Origin: Streptomyces cellostaticus
GTDB lineage: Bacteria > Actinomycetota > Actinomycetes > Streptomycetales > Streptomycetaceae
DNA: 64,000 bases
Direction: 5' to 3'
Assembly: GCF_001513965.1 (NCBI RefSeq)
Contig: NZ_KQ948027.1
Coordinates: 1 to 64,000 of the forward strand
Below the pieces are notes generated by a model. The model was not told where the DNA came from, made no database searches, and saw nothing but the letters and a program-made list of their open reading frames with translations. The position numbers were made by a program, and so were the translations under genes. Position 1 is the stretch's first letter. Every line of letters starts with the position of its first letter. Shown here one piece after another: positions 16,241 through 24,441 of the stretch.

Positions 16241-17607
16241 CCGTCGAGTCTGTGAAGCCCGTGACCTCCGAGACGACGGAACTGCGCGAACCGCCTCTCG
16301 CCGGCGGTGCCCTCCCGATCCTCGGCCACGGCCTGCAACTGGTCCGCGACCCGCTCGCCTTCATGTCCGGGCTGCGCGCGCACGGCGACGTCGTGCGCCT
16401 GAAGCTCGGCCCCAAGACGGTGTACGCCGTCACCGCACCGGCGCTCACCGGCGCACTTGCCCTCAGCCCCGACTACAAGATCGACGGGCCGCTGTGGGAG
16501 TCCCTCGAAGGGCTGCTCGGCAAGGAGGGCGTCGCCACCGCCAACGGCCCGCGCCACCGCCGCCAGCGGCGCACCATCCAGCCCGCGTTCCGGCTCGACG
16601 CGATCCCCGCCTACGGGCCGGTCATGGAGGAGGAGGCGCACGGGCTGACCGAGCGCTGGCAGCCCGGCGAGACCATCGACTGCACCTCGGAGTCGTTCCG
16701 GGTCGCCGTGCGTATCGCGGCCCGCTGCCTGCTGCGCGGCGATTTCATGGACGAGCGCGCGGAGCGGCTGAGCATCGACCTCGCCACGCTCTTCCGTGGT
16801 ATGTACCGCAGGATGGTCATCCCGCTCGGGCCCTTGTACCGGCTGCCGTTCCCGGCCAACCGCGAATTCAACCGCGCACTGGCCGATTTGCATCTGCTGG
16901 TCGACGAGATCGTCGCCGAGCGGAGGGCATCTGGTCAAAAGCCGGACGATTTGCTGACGGCATTGCTGGAGGCGAAGGACGACAATGGCGACCCCATCGG
17001 GGAACAGGAGATCCACGACCAGGTGGTCGCGATAGTCACCCCCGGAAGCGAAACAGTCGCCTCCACGATCATGTGGCTGCTCCAGGTCCTCGCGGAACAT
17101 CCGGAACACGCCGAGAAGGTGCGTGCCGAGGTCGAATCCGTCACCGGCGGCCGGCCGGTCGGATTCGCGGACGTCCGGGCCCTTAGGCACACCAACAATG
17201 TCGTCGTGGAGGCCATGCGGCTGCGGCCCGCCGTGTGGATTCTGACGCGGCGCGCGGTGACCGACACCGCGCTCGGCGGCTATCGCATTCCGGCGGGGGC
17301 GGACATCGTCTACAGCCCCTACGCCATCCAGCGCGACGGCCGCTCCTACGACCGCCACCTCGACTTCGACCCCGACCGCTGGCTGCCCGAGCGGGCCAAG
17401 GACGTGCCGAAGTACGCCATGAGTCCCTTCAGCGTCGGCAACCGCAAGTGCCCCAGCGACCACTTCTCCATGGCCCAGCTGAGCCTGATCACCGCGGCGA
17501 TCTCGGCGAAGTACCGCTTCGAGCAGGTCAGCGGGTCGAACGACACCACGCGCGTGGGCATCACGCTGCGGCCCCACCGGCTGCTGCTCACGCCGCAGCC
17601 CTGGTAG
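16237..17607 (+). CDS. cyp170A1: Cytochrome P450 CYP170A1-type albaflavenone synthase
   Basis: The 456-residue P450 oxidises epi-isozizaene in two steps, via albaflavenols, to albaflavenone. The heme thiolate is C405 in FSVGNRKCPSDHF; the usual Gly two after Cys is Ser here. EAMRLRP is the ExxR helix K motif, and helix I has TPGSETVAST. A second, terpene-synthase-like site reported for the S. coelicolor enzyme is also present: DDLLTALLE (residues 237-245) fits an NSE motif and DDNGD (248-252) fits DDxxD, so farnesene synthase moonlighting is plausible. The ATG overlaps the eizA stop (ATGA), giving a two-gene operon. Confidence 0.95.
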   Translation: MTVESVKPVTSETTELREPPLAGGALPILGHGLQLVRDPLAFMSGLRAHGDVVRLKLGPKTVYAVTAPALTGALALSPDYKIDGPLWESLEGLLGKEGVATANGPRHRRQRRTIQPAFRLDAIPAYGPVMEEEAHGLTERWQPGETIDCTSESFRVAVRIAARCLLRGDFMDERAERLSIDLATLFRGMYRRMVIPLGPLYRLPFPANREFNRALADLHLLVDEIVAERRASGQKPDDLLTALLEAKDDNGDPIGEQEIHDQVVAIVTPGSETVASTIMWLLQVLAEHPEHAEKVRAEVESVTGGRPVGFADVRALRHTNNVVVEAMRLRPAVWILTRRAVTDTALGGYRIPAGADIVYSPYAIQRDGRSYDRHLDFDPDRWLPERAKDVPKYAMSPFSVGNRKCPSDHFSMAQLSLITAAISAKYRFEQVSGSNDTTRVGITLRPHRLLLTPQPW

Positions 17608-17615
17608 GACGCCGG

Positions 17616-17666
17616 CTACCGGTGCGCGCTCAGACGGCCCAGGGGCCCCCGAACGCGCGCCGGTAG
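17616..17666. terminator. Bidirectional terminator between cyp170A1 and nrdB
   Basis: CTACCGGTGCGCGC (17616-17629) pairs with GCGCGCCGGTAG (17655-17666), leaving a small bulge and a 25-nt loop. It lies between the two convergent operons and can serve both. Confidence 0.6.
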
Positions 17667-17684
17667 AAGTTCCCGCGAGACGGC

Positions 17685-18698
17685 TCAGAAGTCCTCGTCG
17701 AGGTCGACCGTGCCCTCCACCGCCACCTGGTACGCGGACGGGCGGCGCTCGAAGAAGTTGGTCAGCTCCTGGACGCCCTGCAGCTCCATGAAGGAGAAGG
17801 GGTTCTCCGAGCCGTAGACCGGGGCGAAGCCGAGGCGCGTCAGGCGCTGGTCGGCCACGCACTCCAGGTACTGCCGCATCGAGTCGGTGTTCATGCCCGG
17901 CAGGCCGTCACCGCACAGGTCGCGCGCGAACTGCAACTCGGCCTCGACGGCTTCGCGCAGCATGTCGGTGACCTGCTGCTGGAGCTCGTCGTCGAAGAGT
18001 TCCGGCTCCTCCTTGCGGACGGTGTCGACCACGTCGAAGGCGAAGGACATGTGCATCGTCTCGTCGCGGAACACCCAGTTGGTGCCGGTCGCGAGACCGT
18101 GCAGCAGACCCCGGCTGCGGAACCAGTAGACGTACGCGAAGGCGCCGTAGAAGAACAGACCCTCGATGCACGCGGCGAAGCAGATGAGGTTGAGCAGGAA
18201 GCGCCGGCGGTCCGCCTTGGTCTCCAGGCGCTCCAGCTTCTCGACCTCATTGATCCACTTGAAGCAGAACCCGGCCTTCTCACGGATGGACGGGATGTTC
18301 TCCACGGCCGCGAAGGCGGCGGCGCGGTCCTCCGGGTCGGGCAGGTAGGTGTCGAGCAGCGTCAGATAGAACTGGACGTGCACGGCCTCCTCGAACAGCT
18401 GGCGCGACAGGTACAGGCGCGCCTCCGGGGAGTTGATGTGCTTGTACAACGTCAGCACCAGGTTGTTCGCGACGATCGAGTCGCCCGTCGCGAAGAAGGC
18501 CACCAGGCGGCCGATCAGGTGCTGCTCGCCCGGAGTCAGCTTGGCGAGGTCGGCGACGTCCGAGTGGAGGTCGACCTCTTCCACGGTCCAGGTGTTCTTG
18601 ATGGCGTCCCGGTAGCGCTCGTAGAAGTCCGGGTAGCGCATGGGGCGCAGGGTCAGCTCGAAGCCCGGGTCGAGGAGATTCGTGTTACGGGTGGACAT
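17685..18698 (-). CDS. nrdB: Class I ribonucleotide reductase, small (radical) subunit
   Basis: The 337-residue diiron protein generates the tyrosyl radical used by NrdA. Helical ligand motifs are visible: FEEAVHVQFYLTLLD contains Glu and His ligands and, four residues after the His, the radical Tyr; CIEGLFFYGAFAY and FRDETMHMSF supply the remaining Glu and His ligands. The C-terminal tail ends in an acidic DLDEDF that would dock on NrdA. Its ATG overlaps the nrdA stop by one base (TAATG). In S. coelicolor an AraC-type gene, nrdS, follows from memory; here only 77 bp separate nrdB from cyp170A1, so nrdS is absent. Confidence 0.95.
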   Translation of the reverse strand: MSTRNTNLLDPGFELTLRPMRYPDFYERYRDAIKNTWTVEEVDLHSDVADLAKLTPGEQHLIGRLVAFFATGDSIVANNLVLTLYKHINSPEARLYLSRQLFEEAVHVQFYLTLLDTYLPDPEDRAAAFAAVENIPSIREKAGFCFKWINEVEKLERLETKADRRRFLLNLICFAACIEGLFFYGAFAYVYWFRSRGLLHGLATGTNWVFRDETMHMSFAFDVVDTVRKEEPELFDDELQQQVTDMLREAVEAELQFARDLCGDGLPGMNTDSMRQYLECVADQRLTRLGFAPVYGSENPFSFMELQGVQELTNFFERRPSAYQVAVEGTVDLDEDF

Positions 18699-21061
18699 TA
18701 CTGGCAGGCCTCGCAGGACTCGGGGTTCTCAAGGGAGCAGGCGACGGCGTCGGGGTCGGCCACCTGCTGGACGGGGATGGTCGCTTGCGTCTGCGCCTGT
18801 GCCGCGCGGGCGATCCGGGTCGCCGGGCGCGAGCGCAGGTAGTACGTGGTCTTCAGGCCCGACTTCCAGGCGTACGCGTACATCGAGGAGAGCTTGCCGA
18901 TGGTCGGCGTCTCCAGGAACAGGTTCAGGGACTGAGCCTGGTCGAGGAACGGGGTCCGGGCGGCGGCCATATCGATGAGCCCGCGCTGCGGGATCTCCCA
19001 CGCCGTGCGGTACAGCGCCCGCACGTCCGCGGGGATCCACACGAAGTCCTGCACCGAGCCGTTGGATTCGCGCAGCGCCTCCCGGGTCCGCGCGTCCCAG
19101 ACGCCCAGCTCCTTCAGGTCCTTCACCAGGTACGAGTTGACCTGGAGGAACTCGCCGGACAGGGTCTCGCGCTTGAACAGGTTGGAGACCTGGGGCTCGA
19201 TGCACTCGTACACGCCCGCGATGGAGGCGATGGTGGCGGTCGGGGCGATGGCGAGGAGCAGCGAGTTGCGCATGCCGACCGCGGCGATCCGCTCGCGCAG
19301 GGCCGCCCAGCGCTCGGGCCAGTTCAGCTCGACGTCGTAGTGGTCGGGGTGCAGGACGCCCTGGGCCGTACGGGTCTTCTCCCAGGCCGGCAGCGGCCCG
19401 CTCCGCTCGGCCAGGTCGGCGGAGGCCTCGTACGCGGCGAGCATGATGCGCTCGGCGATCCGCGTGGACAGGGCCCTGGCCTCGGGCGAGTCGAAGGGCA
19501 GGCGCAGCTTGAAGAAGACGTCCTGCAGACCCATCGCACCGAGGCCGACGGGGCGCCACTTGGCGTTCGACCGCCCCGCCTGCTCGGTCGGGTAGAAGTT
19601 GATGTCGACCACGCGGTCGAGGAAGGTGACGGCCGTGCGGACCGTCTCGTCGAGCCGCTTCCAGTCGATCTCCCCGTCGCTCACGAAGGCGCCGAGGTTG
19701 ACCGAACCCAGGTTGCAGACCGCCGTCTCCCCGTCGTCCGTGACCTCCAGGATCTCCGTGCAGAGGTTGGAGGAGTGGACGACATGGCCCGGGACCGCCG
19801 TCTGGTTGGCGGTGCGGTTGGCGGCGTCCTTGAAGGTCATCCAGCCGTTGCCGGTCTGCGCGAGAGTGCGCATCATGCGGCCGTACAGATCGCGGGCCGG
19901 GATCGTCTTCTTCGCGAGGCCCTGTTCCTCGGCCCTGCGGTACGCCGCGTCGAACTCCTCGCCCCACAGGTCGACCAGCTCGGGCACGTCGGCGGGGGAG
20001 AACAGGGACCACTGTCCGTCAGCGTTCACGCGGCGCATGAACTCGTCCGGGATCCAGTGCGCGAGGTTCAGGTTGTGCGTACGGCGGGCGTCCTCACCGG
20101 TGTTGTCCCGCAGCTCCAGGAACTCCTCGATGTCGGAGTGCCAGGTCTCCAGGTAGACGGCCGCGGCACCCTTGCGCCGGCCGCCCTGGTTCACCGCGGC
20201 CACCGAGGCGTCCAGGGTCTTCAGGAACGGGACGATGCCGTTGGAGTGCCCGTTGGTGCCACGGATCAGCGAACCGCGGCTGCGGATCCGGGAGTACGAC
20301 AGACCGATGCCGCCGGCGTGCTTGGAGAGGCGGGCGACCTGGTGGTAGCGGTCGTAGATGGAGTCCAGCTCGTCCAGCGGGGAGTCCAGCAGGTAGCAGG
20401 ACGACATCTGCGGGTGACGCGTACCGGAGTTGAAGAGCGTGGGGGAGGAGGGCAGGTAGTCGAGGCGGCTCATGAGCCCGTAGAGCGCCGCGACCTCGTC
20501 CAGCGCGCGGGTGCTGTCGTCCTCGGCGAGGCCGGCGGCGACGCGCAGCATGAAGTGCTGGGGCGTCTCGATCACCTGGCGGGTGATCGGGTGACGCAGC
20601 AGGTAGCGGCTGTGCAGGGTGCGCAGGCCGAAGTAGCCGAAGCGGTCGTCGGCGAGCGGGTCGATCAGGGAGTCCAGCCGGCCGGCGTGCAGCCGGACGA
20701 ACTCGGCGGTCCGGTCGGCGACGAGACCCTCGCGGTGGCCCACGGCGACGGACTCGGTGAAGGACGTCACGCCCTGCGAGGCGGCCTCGGCGCGGATGGT
20801 GAGGGTCAGCAGCCGGGCGGCCAGCCGGGAGTAGGCGGGGTCCTCGGAGATGAGGCCGGCGGCCGCCTCCGTGGCCAGCTCGCGCAACTCCGCCTCGTCG
20901 GCCCGCGCCGACCGGCCCCGCAGCGCGGCCGCGGCGACCCGGCCGGGGTCGGCGTCGGGCAGGTCGGCGGTCAGCTCGGTCAGGGTCCGCAGCAGCGCGG
21001 TACCGGGACCGTCGGTCTCCAGGTCGCTGACTGAAGCCGGGTCGGCTGGCGCGATGGTCAC
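18698..21061 (-). CDS. nrdA: Class I ribonucleotide reductase, large (catalytic) subunit
   Basis: The 787-residue alpha subunit reduces ribonucleotides to deoxyribonucleotides under oxygen. An N-terminal ATP-cone-like region precedes the ten-stranded barrel with SSPTLFNSGT, SSCYLLD, NLCTEI and AIAPTATIASIAGVYECIEP; the C-terminal CEACQ supplies the mobile redox cysteines. GGAGAG lies 6 nt before the GTG start. Expression is probably controlled at two levels: a cobalamin riboswitch in the leader would repress it when B12 allows the class II enzyme to work, and NrdR boxes lie at the promoter. Confidence 0.95.
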   Translation of the reverse strand: MTIAPADPASVSDLETDGPGTALLRTLTELTADLPDADPGRVAAAALRGRSARADEAELRELATEAAAGLISEDPAYSRLAARLLTLTIRAEAASQGVTSFTESVAVGHREGLVADRTAEFVRLHAGRLDSLIDPLADDRFGYFGLRTLHSRYLLRHPITRQVIETPQHFMLRVAAGLAEDDSTRALDEVAALYGLMSRLDYLPSSPTLFNSGTRHPQMSSCYLLDSPLDELDSIYDRYHQVARLSKHAGGIGLSYSRIRSRGSLIRGTNGHSNGIVPFLKTLDASVAAVNQGGRRKGAAAVYLETWHSDIEEFLELRDNTGEDARRTHNLNLAHWIPDEFMRRVNADGQWSLFSPADVPELVDLWGEEFDAAYRRAEEQGLAKKTIPARDLYGRMMRTLAQTGNGWMTFKDAANRTANQTAVPGHVVHSSNLCTEILEVTDDGETAVCNLGSVNLGAFVSDGEIDWKRLDETVRTAVTFLDRVVDINFYPTEQAGRSNAKWRPVGLGAMGLQDVFFKLRLPFDSPEARALSTRIAERIMLAAYEASADLAERSGPLPAWEKTRTAQGVLHPDHYDVELNWPERWAALRERIAAVGMRNSLLLAIAPTATIASIAGVYECIEPQVSNLFKRETLSGEFLQVNSYLVKDLKELGVWDARTREALRESNGSVQDFVWIPADVRALYRTAWEIPQRGLIDMAAARTPFLDQAQSLNLFLETPTIGKLSSMYAYAWKSGLKTTYYLRSRPATRIARAAQAQTQATIPVQQVADPDAVACSLENPESCEACQ

Positions 21062-21189
21062 GTGGGGCTCTCCCTCGCTCGGCACGGGGCCTTGCGGAGG
21101 GCAGGGGGCAGCACGAGCGCGCACGGCGTCGCGTCCACCGGCCCATTCCACGAGGCCCGGACGTCTCAAGGCACCCGGACCGGACGGCC

Positions 21190-21305
21190 GGGTGCGTGCT
21201 GGCGGCAGGTCCTCGGACTGACACAGGCGTGCGGATGCACACAAGTACACCGTTGCGGGACAGTTCCGGATTCGCACCGGATTCCCCTGCGGCGACAGCG
21301 AGGAT
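21190..21305 (-). promoter_or_regulatory. Cobalamin (B12) riboswitch in the nrdAB leader
   Basis: Reading the minus strand, the aptamer core GGTGCGAATCCGG followed by AACTGTCCCGCAACGGTG (within 21246-21278) and the B12 box CAGTCCGAGGACCTGCCGCC (21201-21221) are both present in the right order. It ends about 130 nt before the nrdA start codon. This agrees with the B12 control of nrdABS reported for S. coelicolor. The exact P1 boundaries are estimated. Confidence 0.93.
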
Positions 21306-21306
21306 G

Positions 21307-21353
21307 AGCATACATCTAGTGCCGGGCTGTCGTGTCACCACCAGATGTTGTGT
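21307..21353 (-). promoter_or_regulatory. Pair of NrdR-like boxes at the nrdAB promoter
   Basis: Two 16-bp sites, 21338-21353 (ccaCcAgATgTtGtgt, 12 of 16 to the NrdR box consensus) and 21307-21322 (10 of 16), begin exactly 31 bp apart, three helical turns. That is the usual spacing of tandem NrdR operators. They lie just upstream of the riboswitch aptamer, where the promoter must be. The scores were made by eye against a remembered consensus. Confidence 0.55.
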
Positions 21354-21410
21354 CTGTTGTGTGTTGCGGTGGCTTCAGAGCGTCAACTTCCGTATGGCAG
21401 GGGGCAGGAG

Positions 21411-21445
21411 AGCGGGCCGCCGTTGTTGCTTGTCGGCGGCCCGCT
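21411..21445 (-). terminator. Terminator after the symporter gene
   Basis: A perfect 11-bp stem, AGCGGGCCGCC pairing with GGCGGCCCGCT, with a 13-nt loop lies 21 bp after the symporter stop codon and separates it from the nrd promoter. Confidence 0.7.
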
Positions 21446-21465
21446 GCGGGTTGTGCGTGGTCGGC

Positions 21466-23094
21466 TCAGTGAGCGCTTCCTGCGGTGGCCGGGGGAAGCT
21501 CCACCTGGACCCCCTGGTCGCCCGCGTCCGCCGTGTAGTCCTCCGGGCTGGTCTCGTCGAGGCCCTCAGGGGCCTTTACGGCCTTCAGGACGAAGGTCAG
21601 GACCACCGCGACGACGGCGTTCAGGACGAACGCCGTCAGGCCGATGTAGCCGATCTCGCCGATGCCCGGGATCTCCTTGGCGTTGCCGCCGAAGTGCGCC
21701 TGGGTCGGGGAGGCGATCCCGTACGCGGCGAGCGTGCCGTACGCCATGCCGACCGCCCAGCCGGCCAGCAGCGCCCAGCGGTGGAACCAGCGGGTGAACA
21801 GGCCGCCGACCAGGGCCGGGAAGGTCTGCAGGATCCAGATCCCGCCCAGCAGCTGGAAGTTGATGGCGACCGTCTTGTCCATCGTCAGGACGAAGACCAG
21901 CGCGCCCACCTTCACCAGCAGCGAGACGAGCTTGGAGACGCGGGTCTCCTGCTCGGCCGTGGCATCCGGCTTGATGAAGTCCTTGTAGATGTTGCGGGTG
22001 AAGAGGTTCGCCGCCGCGATGGACATGATGGCCGCGGGCACGAGCGCGCCGATGCCGATCGCCGCGAAGGCCACGCCCGCGAACCAGTCCGGGAACATGT
22101 CCTCGAACAGCTGCGGGATGGCCAACTGGCCGTTGGTGACCTTCACTCCGGCCGCGATCGCCATGAAGCCGAGGAGGGCCAGCAGGCCCAGCATCAGCGA
22201 GTACAGCGGCAGGATCGTGGTGTTGCGGCGGATCACCTCACGGCTCCTGGACGACAGCGTCGCGGTGATCGAGTGCGGGTACATGAACAGGGCGAGCGCC
22301 GAGCCGAGCGCCAGCGTGGCGTACGTCCACTGGTTCGCCTCCGGCGGGGCGAGCGCGCCGCGTGGCTTGCCCGTCGCCGGGTTGACCTGGCTGAAGGCGT
22401 GGCCCGCCTTGGCGAAGATGTCGTCGAACCCGCCCAGCTTGATCGGGATGTAGATGATCGCGACCGCGATCACGATGTAGATCAGCCCGTCCTTCACGAA
22501 CGCGATCAGCGCGGGGGCGCGCAGGCCCGAGGAGTAGGTGTAGGCCGCGAGCACACCGAAGGCGATGAGCAGGGGCAGGTCCTTCACGAACCAGTTCGTG
22601 TTCTCCCCGCCGCCCACGCCCATCACGTCCAGCACCGCCTGGATGCCGACGAGCTGGAGCGCGATGTACGGCATCGTCGCGAGGATGCCGGTGAGCGCCA
22701 CGGCCAGCGACAGGCCCTTGGAGCCGAAGCGGCCGCGCACGAAGTCCGAGGTCGTCACGTAGCCGTGCTTGTGGGACACCGACCACAGGCGCGGCAGGAA
22801 CGTGAAGATCAGCGGGTAGACCAGGATGGTGTACGGCACCGCGAAGAAGCCGGCCGCGCCCGCCGCGTAGACCGCTGCGGGCACGGCGACGAAGGTGTAC
22901 GCCGTGTACAGGTCGCCGCCGAGCAGGAACCAGGTGATCCAGGTGCCGAACGACCGTCCTCCCAGGCCCCATTCGTCCAGGGACTGCTCGTTGTCGGGCC
23001 TGCGCCAGCGGGCGGCCAGGAAGCCCATGACCGTGACGGCCAGGAAGAAGAAGATGAAGACGCCGAGCGCGACGCCGTTGACGCCGTCCTTCAC
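21466..23094 (-). CDS. Sodium:solute symporter (SSS family, MctP-like)
   Basis: The 542-residue protein has about 13 hydrophobic helices and the SSS fold, with the sodium-site region GDLYTAYTFVAVPAAVYAAG and the helix 5 segment MPYIALQLVGIQAVL. Actinobacterial and rhizobial relatives next to a DUF3311 gene are monocarboxylate permeases, so uptake of acetate, pyruvate or similar acids is a reasonable inference. It starts with GTG overlapping the stop codon of the DUF3311 gene (GTGA), so the two are coupled. Confidence 0.85.
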   Translation of the reverse strand: MKDGVNGVALGVFIFFFLAVTVMGFLAARWRRPDNEQSLDEWGLGGRSFGTWITWFLLGGDLYTAYTFVAVPAAVYAAGAAGFFAVPYTILVYPLIFTFLPRLWSVSHKHGYVTTSDFVRGRFGSKGLSLAVALTGILATMPYIALQLVGIQAVLDVMGVGGGENTNWFVKDLPLLIAFGVLAAYTYSSGLRAPALIAFVKDGLIYIVIAVAIIYIPIKLGGFDDIFAKAGHAFSQVNPATGKPRGALAPPEANQWTYATLALGSALALFMYPHSITATLSSRSREVIRRNTTILPLYSLMLGLLALLGFMAIAAGVKVTNGQLAIPQLFEDMFPDWFAGVAFAAIGIGALVPAAIMSIAAANLFTRNIYKDFIKPDATAEQETRVSKLVSLLVKVGALVFVLTMDKTVAINFQLLGGIWILQTFPALVGGLFTRWFHRWALLAGWAVGMAYGTLAAYGIASPTQAHFGGNAKEIPGIGEIGYIGLTAFVLNAVVAVVLTFVLKAVKAPEGLDETSPEDYTADAGDQGVQVELPPATAGSAH

Positions 23095-23354
23095 TTCGCC
23101 GCACCCCCGTCCGTGCCCTTGCGGGTGCGCTGGTCACGCTGCCACAGCTGGTACGCCAGCATCGTGAGCGCGGTGGATATCAGCACCCACAGCATCTGGT
23201 ACCAGTAGAAGAACGGGATCCCGATGAAGGCGGGGTCCGTCTTGGCGTACGAGCCGACCCACAGCATCGCCACGAAGGGTGCGACGAGACACAGGCCGAT
23301 GACCACGCGGGCCGGTGTCACGACCGGTGGTCTCACTTCAGGTGTTTCGGACAT
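23091..23354 (-). CDS. DUF3311 small membrane protein, symporter partner
   Basis: An 87-residue protein with two transmembrane segments (VVIGLCLVAPFVAMLWVGSY and FFYWYQMLWVLISTALTMLAY) joined by a short loop containing P-F-F-Y-W-Y. DUF3311 proteins are regularly encoded immediately before SSS-family monocarboxylate permeases and probably act as small accessory subunits. Its last codons overlap the symporter start. Confidence 0.85.
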   Translation of the reverse strand: MSETPEVRPPVVTPARVVIGLCLVAPFVAMLWVGSYAKTDPAFIGIPFFYWYQMLWVLISTALTMLAYQLWQRDQRTRKGTDGGAAK

Positions 23355-23490
23355 GCCACGGCTCCGTCCCCTCGCTGATCACCTGTGTAATGCGCAGGCA
23401 ATCTAGGTGACGGTGTCACGGCAGCGGAAGACCTCGTCCGCATATCGGTATGTCGATTTGGGAGTTGAGGTGTGAAGACCCCGACGACGC

Positions 23491-24255
23491 CTAGTCCTGC
23501 GGGCGCTTGAGCCTCGCCACGAACTTGTACCGGTCGCCTCGGTAGACGGACCGCACCCACTCCACCGGCTTGCCCTCGCGGTCCAGGGAGTGGCGGGACA
23601 GCATCAGCATCGGCAGGCCCACGTCGGTGCCGAGCAGGCCCGCCTCGCGCGGGGTGGCCAGCGAGGTCTCGATGGTCTCCTCGGCCTCGGCGAGATGGAC
23701 GTCGTAGACCTCGGCGAGGGCGGTGTACAGGGACGTGTACTTCACGAGCGAGCGTCTGAGGGCCGGGAAGCGCTTGGCCGACAGATGGGTGGTCTCGATC
23801 GCCATCGGCTCGCCGTTGGCCATGCGCAGCCGCTCGATGCGCAGCACGCGTCCGCCGGCCGTGATGTCGAGCAGTTCGGCGAGCCGGTCGTCGGCGGTGA
23901 TGTAGCCGACGTCCAGCAGCTGCGAGGTGGGCTCCAGGCCCTGGGCGCGCATGTCCTCGGTGTAGGAGGTCAGCTGCAGCGCCTGCGACACCTTCGGCTT
24001 GGCGACGAAGGTGCCCTTGCCCTGGATGCGCTCGAGGCGGCCCTCGACGACGAGTTCCTGCAGGGCCTGGCGGACGGTGGTGCGGGAGGTGTCGAACTCG
24101 GCCGCCAGCGTGCGCTCGGGCGGGACCGGAGTGCCCGGCGCCTGCGTCTCCGTCATGTCGAGCAGGTGCTTCTTCAAGCGGTAGTACTTGGGTACGCGCG
24201 CGGTACGGACCGTCGCCCCGGCCTCGTTCTCCGCACTGCCGACGTCGGTGCTCAT
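23491..24255 (-). CDS. dasR: GntR/HutC-family regulator DasR
   Basis: This 254-residue repressor links N-acetylglucosamine metabolism to development and antibiotic production; glucosamine-6-phosphate and related sugars act as ligands. The winged helix (PPERTLAAEFDTSRTTVRQALQ) and UTRA effector domain (YTEDMRAQGLEPTSQLLD... RYKFVARL) closely resemble S. coelicolor DasR as I remember it, with the same length. A DasR operator overlaps its own promoter (24391-24406). nagB lies directly upstream. The dasABC transporter genes that accompany dasR in S. coelicolor are absent here. Confidence 0.96.
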   Translation of the reverse strand: MSTDVGSAENEAGATVRTARVPKYYRLKKHLLDMTETQAPGTPVPPERTLAAEFDTSRTTVRQALQELVVEGRLERIQGKGTFVAKPKVSQALQLTSYTEDMRAQGLEPTSQLLDVGYITADDRLAELLDITAGGRVLRIERLRMANGEPMAIETTHLSAKRFPALRRSLVKYTSLYTALAEVYDVHLAEAEETIETSLATPREAGLLGTDVGLPMLMLSRHSLDREGKPVEWVRSVYRGDRYKFVARLKRPQD

Positions 24256-24390
24256 GCTCTGCCTTCCCGGCTCCTGATGCCGAAAGCGACCGACATCCCA
24301 TCGGCCACGGCTCACATCGTGGCACGGCTTCGTGGGTCAGGGCTCCACCCGCACGCTCCGTGATCTCCTCTATATACCGTCGGACCCGGT

Positions 24391-24406
24391 GTTGGTCTAG
24401 TCCAAC
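24391..24406 (-). promoter_or_regulatory. DasR operator (dre) overlapping the dasR promoter
   Basis: GTTGGTCTAGTCCAAC closely matches the dre consensus ACTGGTCTAGACCACT. It overlaps a -35-like TAGACC that is 17 nt from TATATA (24371-24376) on the minus strand, about 135 bp before dasR. Autoregulation is therefore likely. Confidence 0.75.
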
Positions 24407-24441
24407 GGGGCGAGCGCCGGTGCCAGGACCGGCACCCCGGA

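Larger units (their letters stand above)
21062..21465. other. 404-bp regulatory region between nrdA and the symporter gene
   Basis: No gene is supported. From right to left on the minus strand it holds the symporter terminator, two NrdR-like boxes, the cobalamin riboswitch aptamer and a G-rich expression platform that ends in the nrdA ribosome binding site. Confidence 0.8.

Noticed and set aside
15158..17607. A larger terpene biosynthetic cluster
   Set aside because: Only the two albaflavenone genes are present; def upstream and nrdB downstream are housekeeping genes behind terminators.
18785..21034. A 749-codon plus-strand open frame
   Set aside because: It is the antisense shadow of nrdA, which has unmistakable ribonucleotide reductase motifs.
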